Source: an uncultured Ruminococcus sp. (lineage in GTDB: Bacteria > Bacillota > Clostridia > Oscillospirales > Ruminococcaceae). Taken from it: a stretch of 42,535 bases of DNA. The DNA lies in the NCBI GenBank assembly GCA_902783005.1, contig CACZPI010000084.1, positions 1-42,535 on the forward strand. The letters run 5' to 3'. Position numbers and translations under genes: made by a program. Below are positions 16,263 through 24,550 of the stretch, one piece after another. The notes beneath the pieces were generated by a model that was not told the origin of the DNA, ran no database searches, and saw nothing but the letters and a program-made list of their open reading frames with translations. Position 1 is the first letter of the stretch; every line of letters starts with the position of its first letter.

Positions 16263-17449
16263 GACAGCCTCCCGTGAATGAGAAAGACCGGATTTTCGGC
16301 CTGCATCATCGTGTGCGACCCGATCTGCCGGGTCTGCGTCACGGCGATCTGCGTGATCCCGCATTCCGCATGGAATCGGGAGAAGCATGCAGCGGCTTCC
16401 TGCAGCGTTTCCAGAGAGACCGCAGTCACGGTGATGCGGGCAGCCGGATTTTTCGCATGGATACACCGGAAGATCTCCGGCATAGTCCCCGCGCTGCCGC
16501 CGACAAAGACGCAGTCCGGCGCGGGTGCAGCGGCAAGAATATCCGGGCAGATCCCCTCGCTGACAAGGATGTTGTCACAGGAAAAGCGTTCGGCATTATC
16601 CCGGGTGAGCCGGACGGCATCCGGATTTCTGTCAAAGGCATGCACTGTTCCCGCCGGGCAGCGGTAGGCCATTTCGACCGAGACAGAACCCGTGCCGCAG
16701 CCAATATCCCAGCATACGGCATTCTGCCCGATCTGCAGCGCCGATACAGCCGCCCCGCGCACCACCGATTTGGTCATGGGAATGCTCCCCCGGAGAAATG
16801 CCGCATCCGGTATCGACGTGGGAAGGTACGGCAGATATGCCGGATTTTCCGTGACAAGCACTGCCAGACGGTCGCCTTCGTATTCCCGGAATTCCGCTGC
16901 GGTGCCGGAACGGCAGGATTCGTCGGCATATCCCAGCCGTTCCCCGATGTGAACGGTGACCTCCGCAAGCCCGAACTGACAGAGCCGCCGGCAGACTGCC
17001 CCCGCCGTCATTTCCCCGCCGAGAAGGAAGAAGCACCGCGCATGCGTCCTGACCGGAAGGGCAACGGCTGCCTCCCGCCCGTGCAGCGACACAAAATGCA
17101 TGTCCTCGTAGGAGATCCCAAGCCTTGCGCAGAAGCCGGCTGCCGAGGAAATGCCGGGAATGCAATGCACCTCCATGCCGTCGAGCAGCGGAAGAAGCCT
17201 GCGGGCACCGCTGAAAAAACCGATGTCGCCGGACAGCAGCACCGCCGCCGGATCGGCGTCACTCTCCCGCAATGCCTGTGCGATCTGCTCTGCCTGATAC
17301 AGACAGCGCGTCTGCCGTCCCTGATTTTCATAGGGTGCAAGCATGCGTCCGGCTCCGATGAGCAGGCGGGCGCGGTCGATTGCCTTCTGCGCGTCACGGG
17401 TAAGCGTTCCTGCGCCGTCTGTACCGGTGCCGATGATGTAAACGGTCAT
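16259..17449 (-). CDS. cbiET: Fused CbiE-CbiT: cobalt-precorrin-7 C5-methyltransferase and C15-methyltransferase/decarboxylase
   Basis: A 396-residue fusion like CobL. Residues 1-200 are the CbiE tetrapyrrole methylase (VYIIGTGTDGAGTLT, LLSGDIGFFSGARRLL, FCARLGISYEDMHFVSLHGR). Residues 205-396 are the CbiT Rossmann methyltransferase, with the SAM loop WDIGCGTGSVSVEMA near residue 250 and VFVGGSAG. The usual MTKxEVR at the CbiE/CbiT boundary reads MTKSVVR, so the conserved Glu is Val, a small oddity. It makes cobalt-precorrin-8 from cobalt-precorrin-6B, feeding CbiC. ATG 17449 overlaps the cbiJ stop as ATGA. Confidence 0.93.
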   Translation of the reverse strand: MTVYIIGTGTDGAGTLTRDAQKAIDRARLLIGAGRMLAPYENQGRQTRCLYQAEQIAQALRESDADPAAVLLSGDIGFFSGARRLLPLLDGMEVHCIPGISSAAGFCARLGISYEDMHFVSLHGREAAVALPVRTHARCFFLLGGEMTAGAVCRRLCQFGLAEVTVHIGERLGYADESCRSGTAAEFREYEGDRLAVLVTENPAYLPYLPTSIPDAAFLRGSIPMTKSVVRGAAVSALQIGQNAVCWDIGCGTGSVSVEMAYRCPAGTVHAFDRNPDAVRLTRDNAERFSCDNILVSEGICPDILAAAPAPDCVFVGGSAGTMPEIFRCIHAKNPAARITVTAVSLETLQEAAACFSRFHAECGITQIAVTQTRQIGSHTMMQAENPVFLIHGRLS

Positions 17450-18198
17450 ACACTTCCCTCCCGATCTGTCCGGAGCAGCCATGCTTCCACGGCTTCCAGA
17501 GAATGGCCGGCTTCCTGCGGCCTTGCGAGTGTGACGAGCCGGATGCCGCAGGCAGAAGCGGCTTGACATTTTTCCGGGTAGCCCCCGATGCTGCCGCTTT
17601 CCTTGGTAAGCAGGATCCCCGCGCCGCTCTGCCGGATATGGGCAATATTCTGCGAGACGGTGAACGGCCCTTGTTCGGGGATCAGATGCGCCGGCGGAAA
17701 TCCGAGTGCCAGTGCTTCTGCAATGTGCGCCTGCGCCGGGAGCATCCGCACCCAGATCCGCAGGCAGTGATCCTTCACCCCGGCAAGCGCCGGGAGCGCC
17801 CGGCTGCCGAGGGTGCTGAGAACCGGCGTATCACAGCGGTTCAGAAGGCTTGTCAGCTCCTCCATGCTGTGTACGATCTCGCCGCATGCGTCCTCCTGCT
17901 GCCGCACAAGCCGTTCATAACGGATGCCGGAGGCGGCACAGGCCTGCCGGATATTGGCAGTTGCTTCGCGGGCATAGGGATGGGTGGCATCCACAACTGC
18001 CGCAAAATGTCCCCTTTGCACAAGCGCCTGCATCCCTTCGCAGTCCAGTGCGCCGGTATATACACGCACCCCCTCCGGAAGGAGGGAGGCTGCATAGGCG
18101 GTGGTCACGGAAACGGCGCAGGAAATTGCATTTGCAGCGCAGAATTCCGCAAGCTGCCGCCCCTCTGTTGTCCCGCCGAAGATGAGAATGTCAGACAT
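17446..18198 (-). CDS. cbiJ: Cobalt-precorrin-6A reductase
   Basis: A 250-residue NAD(P)H-dependent reductase. The N-terminal nucleotide loop is ILIFGGTTEGRQLA. The family motifs VDATHPYARE near residue 85, the RYERLVR segment, LSTLGSRAL and the GILLTKESGSIGGYPEK region near residue 200 are all present. It reduces cobalt-precorrin-6A to 6B in the anaerobic route. ATG 18198 overlaps the cbiH end by 8 nt; the Shine-Dalgarno (GGGGGT) is modest, consistent with translational coupling. Confidence 0.93.
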   Translation of the reverse strand: MSDILIFGGTTEGRQLAEFCAANAISCAVSVTTAYAASLLPEGVRVYTGALDCEGMQALVQRGHFAAVVDATHPYAREATANIRQACAASGIRYERLVRQQEDACGEIVHSMEELTSLLNRCDTPVLSTLGSRALPALAGVKDHCLRIWVRMLPAQAHIAEALALGFPPAHLIPEQGPFTVSQNIAHIRQSGAGILLTKESGSIGGYPEKCQAASACGIRLVTLARPQEAGHSLEAVEAWLLRTDREGSV

Positions 18199-18916
18199 TC
18201 CGGTACCCCCGCGGCGTGACCATTTTCCCGCCGATGATGCGTGTTTCCGAATTGCCGATGAAGACGGTGGTGAACATGTCCGCCGGGGTATCCCGCAGCT
18301 CTGCAAGCGTGAGGATCCGGTGCGCCTGCCCGTCTCTGCCGATATTCCGGACGAATCCGCAGACGGTTTCCGGAGAACGGATTTCCAGGAGAATGTCACA
18401 TGCCATGGCCAGATGGCCGGCGCGTTTTCTGGAGGAGGGATTGTAGAGGACGATCACAAAATCCCCCTGTGCTGCACAGCGAAGGCGCTTTTGGATCGTT
18501 TCCATCGGCGTGAGCAGGTCGGACAGGCTGATGACGGCAAAATCATGCGTCAGCGGGGAGCCGAGCACCGCACCGCCGCTCATGGCCGCCGTCACCCCGG
18601 GAACGATCTCAATGTCAATTTCCGGACAGGCTTCCGCGAGCGTCAGGGCAAGCCCTGCCATTCCGTAGAGCTGCGAATCGCCGCTGCAGATCAGGGAAAC
18701 GGTCTTGTGCCGCGCTTCGGAAAGGGCAAGCTCCACGCGCTCGCGCTCCTGCCGCATGCCGGTGGAGAGAAATGGCTTTTCCGGGAAATACGGCCGGATC
18801 AGCTCCGTGTAGGTCGTGTACCCGACAATGACATCACTGCGGGAAATTGCCTCCTGTGCAGCGATCGTCATGCCCTCCCGGCTGCCGCTGCCGAATCCGA
18901 CGATGTATAGCTTCAT
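18191..18916 (-). CDS. cbiH: Cobalt-precorrin-3 C17-methyltransferase
   Basis: A 241-residue tetrapyrrole methylase beginning LYIVGFGSGSREGMTIAA, with DVIVGYTTY, ICSGDSQLYGMAGL, VPGVTAAMSGGAVLGSPLTHDFAVISLSDLL and VLYNPSSRKR. The HDF segment and the ring-contraction role are typical of the CbiH/CobJ branch. It methylates C-17 and promotes ring contraction in the anaerobic pathway. ATG 18916 overlaps the cbiG stop as ATGA. Standard length with no C-terminal extension. Confidence 0.94.
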   Translation of the reverse strand: MKLYIVGFGSGSREGMTIAAQEAISRSDVIVGYTTYTELIRPYFPEKPFLSTGMRQERERVELALSEARHKTVSLICSGDSQLYGMAGLALTLAEACPEIDIEIVPGVTAAMSGGAVLGSPLTHDFAVISLSDLLTPMETIQKRLRCAAQGDFVIVLYNPSSRKRAGHLAMACDILLEIRSPETVCGFVRNIGRDGQAHRILTLAELRDTPADMFTTVFIGNSETRIIGGKMVTPRGYRNV

Positions 18917-19938
18917 ACCCTGCTCCTTTCAAAATCCAGTATGATGTCCCGCTGTGCCGCAGCGCAGGTCACGCCGTCCGCAGCGGTCTTGTGCAGAATG
19001 AGCGTCCCCCGGCTGCATCGGACTGCGCTGCGTTCACAGACATTATCGGCACCGGTGACCTGCCGGACGAATGCGGATGCCGTGAAATCACCCTCAATTT
19101 CCATCAGCTCTGCGGCTGTATAGGCGATCAGGGGCAGACGGTGCTGCCGGCAGAATGCCACAAGACCGGGCTCCTGCGCTTTCAGGTCGATCGTGGCGAC
19201 GGCGCCGATGCGCTCCATGGAAAGTCCGGCATCTGCCAGCGCTGTCAGGACAGCCTGTTTGATCGTTTCTGCCGGGGTGCCGCGTCTGCATCCGATCCCG
19301 AGCACAAGATCCTGCGGGACAAGGCGCAGCGTTACCGGAAACGGCCTGCGGTCGTCTGTACCGATGTACAGCCCTGTGCGGGTACCGGGATCTGCGGAGA
19401 GCTCCCGCGGCAGATTCCGGTACGGATAGTCCGTTACAATGCCGATCGGCTCCCCGTCAAGGGCAGCGCAGGCAATTGCCTTTGCGGCAGCGGGATCAGT
19501 CATGTGCAGGTGATTGGCGGCAGCAAAGCTGTCCGGGGAAAAGACGCCCCCGACATCCGTTGCCGTTGTAAGGACAGCCTGTGCGCCGAGTGCATCCGCG
19601 ATCCGGACAGCAAGCGCATTCGCGCCGCCGATATGCCCCGAGAGAATGGGAATGACAAACCGACCGTCGGCATCGGCAACCAGCACCGCCGGATCGGTCA
19701 GCTTGGAATGCAGATGCGGTGCAGTCATCCGGACGGCAATGCCGCAGGCGCAGACAAAGATCAGCGCGTCCTGGCAGGAGAAGAGCTCTGCCGTCAATGC
19801 CGCCAGATCCGTAAAGCTCTTTGCATCCGCATCCGTATGCCTGACAAAGCACCAGCGCTCTGTCTCCGGAAGAATGTCCGCGATGCGGCGCGAGAGCAGT
19901 CGTCCGGATTCCGTCAGGGAAATGACTGCGGTCTTCAT
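18913..19938 (-). CDS. cbiG: Cobalt-precorrin-5A hydrolase
   Basis: A 341-residue, full-length CbiG. The N-terminal part has CACGIAVRMTAPHLHSKLTDPAVLVAD and ILSGHIGGANALA near residues 65-105. The C-terminal domain has LGIGCRRGTPAE and AVATIDLKAQEPGL. It opens the delta-lactone and releases acetaldehyde, a step found only in the anaerobic pathway, so this cluster is anaerobic in type. ATG 19938 overlaps the cbiF stop as ATGA, and it overlaps cbiH downstream. Confidence 0.95.
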   Translation of the reverse strand: MKTAVISLTESGRLLSRRIADILPETERWCFVRHTDADAKSFTDLAALTAELFSCQDALIFVCACGIAVRMTAPHLHSKLTDPAVLVADADGRFVIPILSGHIGGANALAVRIADALGAQAVLTTATDVGGVFSPDSFAAANHLHMTDPAAAKAIACAALDGEPIGIVTDYPYRNLPRELSADPGTRTGLYIGTDDRRPFPVTLRLVPQDLVLGIGCRRGTPAETIKQAVLTALADAGLSMERIGAVATIDLKAQEPGLVAFCRQHRLPLIAYTAAELMEIEGDFTASAFVRQVTGADNVCERSAVRCSRGTLILHKTAADGVTCAAAQRDIILDFERSRV

Positions 19939-20690
19939 GGCTTTGCCCTCCGGAATTCCGTTTCAAATGCCGGGTCATAGAGCTTGGAGAGCGCCCGGTT
20001 GTCACCGAGAAATTGCCCCACGGTAATGAGGGCAGTCTTACGGATGCCGTGCGCGGCTGCCGTTTCTGCAAGTGTCCCGACCGTGCAGCGGCAGACCGTT
20101 TCGTCCGGCCAGGTCGCCTTGTAGACAATGGCGGCGGGGGTATCGGCAGGATAGCCGCCTTCGATGAGCTGCGCGGAGAGCTCCCCGAGCATGCCGGCAC
20201 TCAGGAAGATCACCATGGTCGCCTGATGCGCGGCAAGCGCCCGGATCTGCTCGGTCTCCGGCACCGGTGTCCGCCCTGCCATGCGGGTGAGAATGACAGT
20301 CTGTGATACCTCCGGAAGGGTATATTCCGCCCGGAGTGCTGCCGCAGCCCCGCAGAAGGAGCTGACACCGGGGCAGATCTCATAGCCGATCCCCAGCGCA
20401 TCGAGCCTGTCCATCTGCTCCCGGATCGCCCCGAATATACAGGGATCCCCGGTATGCAGACGGACAGTCGTCTTCCCGGAAGCCTCTGCATGCTGCATGA
20501 CGGCAATGACCTCGTCGAGCGTCATGCGGGCGCTGTCGTGGATCTCGCATTCCGGCCGGGCGTACTCAAGCAGCTCCGGATTGACGAGCGAACCGGCATA
20601 GACAATGACATCCGCGCTTGCAAGCAGCCGCATGCCGCGTACCGTGATCAGATCTTTGGCACCGCTGCCGGCGCCGACAAAATAAACCAT
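19935..20690 (-). CDS. cbiF: Cobalt-precorrin-4 C11-methyltransferase
   Basis: A 251-residue tetrapyrrole methylase with VYFVGAGSGAKDLITVRG, VIVYAGSLVNPELL, RLHTGDPCIFGAIREQMDRL, CPGVSSFCGAAAAL and VILTRMAGRTPVPETEQ. The AGSLVNPE and RMAGRTPVPE motifs identify CbiF/CobM. It methylates C-11. ATG 20690 lies 1 nt after the cbiD stop, with GGAGGAA as a good ribosome site made from the last cbiD codons. Confidence 0.95.
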   Translation of the reverse strand: MVYFVGAGSGAKDLITVRGMRLLASADVIVYAGSLVNPELLEYARPECEIHDSARMTLDEVIAVMQHAEASGKTTVRLHTGDPCIFGAIREQMDRLDALGIGYEICPGVSSFCGAAAALRAEYTLPEVSQTVILTRMAGRTPVPETEQIRALAAHQATMVIFLSAGMLGELSAQLIEGGYPADTPAAIVYKATWPDETVCRCTVGTLAETAAAHGIRKTALITVGQFLGDNRALSKLYDPAFETEFRRAKP

Positions 20691-20691
20691 A

Positions 20692-21822
20692 CTATTCCTC
20701 CGAAATCCGTTGTATCAGCGATTGTGCGGCACCGGCTTCCAGCACCACGGGATGCTTGTCCGAGAAAATGACCGCCCCGACCTGCGCAGCCCCTTTGACC
20801 CGCGCCTGCAGGTAATGGTCAATGCGTTCAGTGAGCACATCGAGCGCCTTCTGTGCCGCGCCGTGTGCAAAGAGAATGCTCAGTGCGGCATCGACCGTGA
20901 CGCAGTCGGTCAGCTCCCGGAGCACTGCGGATTCCACGCCGGCCAGCGCACCGCAGGCAATGAGCGTTTCCATCCGTCCGTCTGCCGCCGAGGAATGCGT
21001 ATTCATGATCCCGGCGCCGAGCTTGACGAGCTTGCCGATGTGTCCGACCAGCAAAATCCCTTCAAATCCGAGAGAAACCCCGATGTCAAGTGCATCCCCG
21101 ATGAAGTTGCTGCATGTGACTGCGCGTTCCGAGACAGCCTGGGCATTCATTTGCAGAAAGGAGCTGCTGTAATTCCCGACAGTCAGCAATAGCTGACGGT
21201 ACCCCACAGCGCGGCGCAGATTTGCTTCGGCGCGGATCGTTTCCACAAGGGCGGCGCTGCTCATCGGTTCGACAATGCCGGTCGTTCCGATGATCGAGAT
21301 GCCGCCGGTGATGCCCATGCGCGGATTGAAGGTCTTCCGGGCAAGCGCCTCGCCGCCGGGCACGGAAATGACGATGCGCAGACCGCCTTTGTATTCATAC
21401 AGCTCCGCAATTTCCGCGGCGGCCTGCGAGATCATCCGGCGGGGCACGGAATTGATGGCTGCCGCGCCGACCGGCTGGTCGAGTCCGGGCTTTGTCACGG
21501 TGCCGACACCCGCCCCGCCGCAGATCTCAATGCCCGCCGGAATGCGGGAGACTTCTGCATAAACAGAAATGCCGTTTGTCACATCCGGATCGTCGCCGCT
21601 GTCCTTGACGACCGCGCACCGGGCGGATGTGTCCGAGCGCTGCGGATCGCTGACAGGGAGATGCAGCAGATCCCCCGAGGGGGTGGCAAGTGTGACGGCA
21701 GCGCCCGTTGTGCCGGACAGGAGCAGCTCTGCGGCAGCCTTGGCTGCCGCTGCTGCACAGGAGCCGGTGGTATAGCCGCAGCGCAGCTTTTGTGTGCCGC
21801 GGTAGATATAGCGTTCTTCCAT
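20692..21822 (-). CDS. cbiD: Cobalt-precorrin-5B C1-methyltransferase
   Basis: A 376-residue protein with CbiD landmarks: LRCGYTTGSCAAAAAKAA near residue 15, DSGDDPDVTNG, GVGTVTKPGL, NSVPRRMI, GGISIIGTTGIVEPMS and HIGKLVKLGAGIMNTHS. It methylates C-1 in the anaerobic pathway. ATG 21822 is chosen because GAGGA precedes it; the longer in-frame start at 21897 lies inside the EamA gene. The EamA stop is 7 bp upstream, so both are probably on one transcript and CbiD is the first biosynthetic enzyme. Confidence 0.95.
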   Translation of the reverse strand: MEERYIYRGTQKLRCGYTTGSCAAAAAKAAAELLLSGTTGAAVTLATPSGDLLHLPVSDPQRSDTSARCAVVKDSGDDPDVTNGISVYAEVSRIPAGIEICGGAGVGTVTKPGLDQPVGAAAINSVPRRMISQAAAEIAELYEYKGGLRIVISVPGGEALARKTFNPRMGITGGISIIGTTGIVEPMSSAALVETIRAEANLRRAVGYRQLLLTVGNYSSSFLQMNAQAVSERAVTCSNFIGDALDIGVSLGFEGILLVGHIGKLVKLGAGIMNTHSSAADGRMETLIACGALAGVESAVLRELTDCVTVDAALSILFAHGAAQKALDVLTERIDHYLQARVKGAAQVGAVIFSDKHPVVLEAGAAQSLIQRISEE

Positions 21823-21829
21823 GTCTTCC

Positions 21830-22759
21830 TCATTTCTGTCCCGGCGCATAATTGACCGTGATGATGCCGGTGCACACCAGCAGCAGCGCAAGGACAAAGC
21901 TCAGATTGATCTGGGAACCCTCATGCAGCACCAGCGCGGAGATCAGAACGCCGCAGACCGGATTGAGAAATCCGAATACCGCGACCCGGGAAACGGGATT
22001 GTGCTTGAGAAGGATCGCCCACACGGAATAGGCGGCTGCGGAGATAAAGCTCAGGTACAGCAAAAGCAGGAAGGAGGGCGGCGTAAACTGCGGGAATCTG
22101 CCGCCGCCGAGCAATCCAATCAGCATCAGGACGATGCCGCCGAAGAAAAACTGCCATCCGCTGAGCAGCACCGGATCCTCACCCGCGGAGAGCTTTTTCA
22201 TGCTGGCCGAGGAGAATCCGCTTGCGACCGTGCAGAGCAGGATCATGCCGTCACCGATAAAATTGAAGTGCAGCCCCGACAGCAGGCCGCTGAGATTGAT
22301 GAGGATGATGCCGGCGAAGCCGATCACGGAGCCGGCGATCTTGCGAGCCGTGATCGTTTCCAGGCGATACAGAAGCCCGGAGATCAGAATTGCGAGAAAG
22401 ACATTGGCGCCGACTAGAACCGAGGCCTTGACACCGCTGGTATGCGCCAGGCCGATGTAATAGCAGAAATACTGCGCAATGGTCTGGTAAAAGCTGATAA
22501 TGCCGATTTTCCGGATCGAAGTCCGCTTCGGGATCAGCAGCCTCCGCTGCAGGATGCTGCCGGCCAGGAGTGTCATGATGCCGGCGACGGCAAACCGGAA
22601 TCCGCCGAAGGTAAGCTGATCCGCCCATGCATCATCCGTGATCTGCAGCATCCGGTAGCCGGTTTTGACCGCAGAAAATGCGCTGCCCCACAATGCACAG
22701 CTAAAGAAGGCAAGCAGCGCCACGACCCATATATTTTGCAGAATATCCTTTTTAATCAT
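21830..22759 (-). CDS. EamA/DMT-family membrane transporter
   Basis: A 309-residue protein with about ten membrane helices in two EamA repeats. The first starts ALLAFFSCALWGSAFSAVKTGYR, and the second includes GDGMILLCTVASGFSSASMKKLS and VAVFGFLNPVCGVLISALVL, the usual C-terminal EamA signature. The family exports or imports small metabolites such as amino acids and nucleotide sugars. It leads the cobalamin operon, 7 bp before cbiD, with its own promoter at 22780-22808. Moving a pathway metabolite is only an inference from position; co-transcription by chance is equally possible. Confidence 0.85.
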   Translation of the reverse strand: MIKKDILQNIWVVALLAFFSCALWGSAFSAVKTGYRMLQITDDAWADQLTFGGFRFAVAGIMTLLAGSILQRRLLIPKRTSIRKIGIISFYQTIAQYFCYYIGLAHTSGVKASVLVGANVFLAILISGLLYRLETITARKIAGSVIGFAGIILINLSGLLSGLHFNFIGDGMILLCTVASGFSSASMKKLSAGEDPVLLSGWQFFFGGIVLMLIGLLGGGRFPQFTPPSFLLLLYLSFISAAAYSVWAILLKHNPVSRVAVFGFLNPVCGVLISALVLHEGSQINLSFVLALLLVCTGIITVNYAPGQK

Positions 22760-22779
22760 ACTGTTTCACTTCCCTAACC

Positions 22780-22808
22780 AGTATACCACATTTCCGGAAG
22801 AAAGTCCA
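22780..22808 (-). promoter_or_regulatory. Promoter of the EamA-cobalamin operon
   Basis: On the minus strand the -35 TGGACT (22803-22808) and -10 TATACT (22780-22785) are 17 bp apart, 20 bp before the EamA start. No cobalamin-riboswitch core is visible in the 180-bp gap. Confidence 0.55.
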
Positions 22809-22859
22809 TAGGCAACACCGCACAAAGACCGGGAAGGGGCAGTCTGGGGAAATTGGGCA

Positions 22860-22888
22860 TTGTTTTTTCCGGGGCGATGTGCTATAAT
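22860..22888 (+). promoter_or_regulatory. Promoter of the membrane-anchored hydrolase
   Basis: TTGTTT (22860-22865) and TATAAT (22883-22888) are separated by 17 bp, divergent from the EamA promoter. Confidence 0.7.
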
Positions 22889-22940
22889 GAAGCAGTAGGG
22901 CAGGTTTGCCTTTAAAAATAAAGAGAGGATTCTTTGAAAC

Positions 22941-23903
22941 ATGAAAAAAGCCATTCGGATCTTAGGTCGGATCCTCCTGGGATTTCTCCTGCTGGATCTT
23001 GCCGTCGTGCTGACCGTGTTTGTCTATCACCGCATCATGCTTGCGAAGGAGGAGGGACTCCTGGATCAATACCCCGGGCAGCTTGTGGAGGTAGACGGCC
23101 ACAGCATGAATGTCTGTGTGCTGGGGGAGGGAGCGCATACGCTGGTATTCCTGGCACCGTCGCAGGACACCTCCCCGGCGATCACCTTTGAGCCGTTGTA
23201 CAGTCAGCTTGACGGCGAATACAGAACCGTAGTCATTGAAAAGTTCGGATACGGCATGAGTGAGATCGTCGATACACCGCGGGATTATCAGACGATGGTG
23301 GAGGAATGCCGCAGCGCCCTTGCACAGGCGGGGGTGGAGGCGCCCTATATCCTGTGCCCCTATTCCAAATCCGGGATAGATACCCTGCTCTGGATGCAGG
23401 AATACCCCGACGAGGTGGAAGCCGTCATCGGCATTGACATGGCATTTCCGGAGCATTTCCGCCGGATGGGCATTGACACGGAGAATCTGAAGCAGGCAAC
23501 GGCATTCATGGGCATTGCGCGGGCAACGGGACTGATCCGGCTGTTTGTGCCGGACAGCGCATTTTCCCCGCTGCATACGAAAGAGCAGGTCGCCCTGGAG
23601 CGAGCCCTCGTCTGCCGCAAATTCGGCAATCACAACATCAATTATGATGAATTCGTCACGCTTCCGGATGCCTGTGACCTTGCAGACAGCAGACCGCTTC
23701 CGGAAAAGCCGATGCTCCTGTTTCTGACAAACGGCGTCCCGGAAATCGAGACACAGACCTGGCAGGAAATTGCCCGCAGCTATGCGGAGGATCCGGAGTG
23801 GGTGTCCGTAACGGCATTTGATTGCAGCCACTATCAGATCATCGAAGCGGAATCCGGGGAGATGGCAGAGGAAATGCGCTCCTTCCTCGGGAATCTGGAT
23901 TGA
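22941..23903 (+). CDS. Membrane-anchored alpha/beta hydrolase
   Basis: A 320-residue protein. Residues 8-29 form one hydrophobic segment that acts as signal anchor, so the catalytic domain should be outside the membrane. The core begins LVEVDGHSMNVCVLGEG, has a strand into FLAPSQDTSP where the oxyanion loop usually sits, and a nucleophile elbow CPYSKSG near residue 138, a departure from GxSxG. A late His lies in FDCSHYQIIE near residue 298. AGAGGA is 13 bp upstream of ATG 22941, a long spacing, but no better start exists. The perfect promoter of the next gene overlaps its stop codon. Substrate unknown. Confidence 0.8.
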   Translation: MKKAIRILGRILLGFLLLDLAVVLTVFVYHRIMLAKEEGLLDQYPGQLVEVDGHSMNVCVLGEGAHTLVFLAPSQDTSPAITFEPLYSQLDGEYRTVVIEKFGYGMSEIVDTPRDYQTMVEECRSALAQAGVEAPYILCPYSKSGIDTLLWMQEYPDEVEAVIGIDMAFPEHFRRMGIDTENLKQATAFMGIARATGLIRLFVPDSAFSPLHTKEQVALERALVCRKFGNHNINYDEFVTLPDACDLADSRPLPEKPMLLFLTNGVPEIETQTWQEIARSYAEDPEWVSVTAFDCSHYQIIEAESGEMAEEMRSFLGNLD

Positions 23904-23929
23904 CAGAAACGGCGCTGTATGGTATAATT
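23901..23929 (+). promoter_or_regulatory. Perfect consensus sigma-A promoter
   Basis: TTGACA (23901-23906), 17 bp, TATAAT (23924-23929). The -35 box overlaps the TGA stop of the upstream hydrolase. It should drive the reductase and the phosphatase. Confidence 0.9.
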
Positions 23930-23981
23930 ATGACAGGAAACCCCTGTTTTCCGAAACAGAATGATGAGAGGAGCGGCAGAT

Positions 23982-24524
23982 ATGACACTCTATATCAATT
24001 GCTGCGTGCGCAGCGAATCGAGAACCGATCGCCTTGCCAGGGCGGTGCTTGCAGGCATGGGAGACTACACGGAGCTGTATCTTCCGGAGATGCCGTTGCA
24101 TCCGCTGACCCGGGAGATGCTTGACCGCCGCAGTGCTTTGCAGGCTGCGGGGGATTTTGAGGATCCGATGTTTGATCTGGCGCATCAGTTTGCGGATGCG
24201 GAGCGCATCGTGATCGGTGCGCCGTTCTGGGACGGCTCCTTCCCCTCCGTGCTCAAGGTCTACCTGGAGAATATCTACGCCATCGGCATTGTGACCGACT
24301 ATGCGCCGGACGGAACGCCGGTGGGCATGTGCCGGGCAAAGGAGCTTGTCTACGTTACCACCGCAGGGGGACGGTACATCCCGGATTACAGCTACGAGTA
24401 TATCCGGTCGCTCGCCGGGCGGTATTTCGGCATTGCCAATACAAGGCTTGTGATGGCGGAAATGCTGGATATTGCCGGCTTCGATGCGGAGCAGATCATG
24501 CAGGACGCCCTGCGGACGATCTGA
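23982..24524 (+). CDS. Flavodoxin-fold NAD(P)H:quinone reductase / azoreductase-like protein
   Basis: A 180-residue protein of the NQO/AcpD flavodoxin-like group. Visible are an early beta strand with CVRSESRTDRLA (FMN phosphate-binding position), ERIVIGAPFWDGSFPSVLKVYLENI near residue 75, matching the azoreductase APMYNF-type segment, and VYVTTAGGRYIPDYSYEYIR near residue 118. It should bind FMN and reduce quinones, azo or nitro compounds with NAD(P)H in the cytosol. ATG 23982 is chosen for GAGAGGAG just upstream; an earlier in-frame ATG at 23961 has no such site. It is 26 bp before the phosphatase gene, and they share the promoter at 23901. Confidence 0.82.
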   Translation: MTLYINCCVRSESRTDRLARAVLAGMGDYTELYLPEMPLHPLTREMLDRRSALQAAGDFEDPMFDLAHQFADAERIVIGAPFWDGSFPSVLKVYLENIYAIGIVTDYAPDGTPVGMCRAKELVYVTTAGGRYIPDYSYEYIRSLAGRYFGIANTRLVMAEMLDIAGFDAEQIMQDALRTI

Positions 24525-24550
24525 AATTCCGCCTCAGAAAGGTCATAAAA

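Noticed and set aside
22760-22940. A possible second cobalamin riboswitch before the EamA-cbi operon
   Set aside because: No conserved aptamer boxes were found on either strand, and divergent promoters fill the gap.
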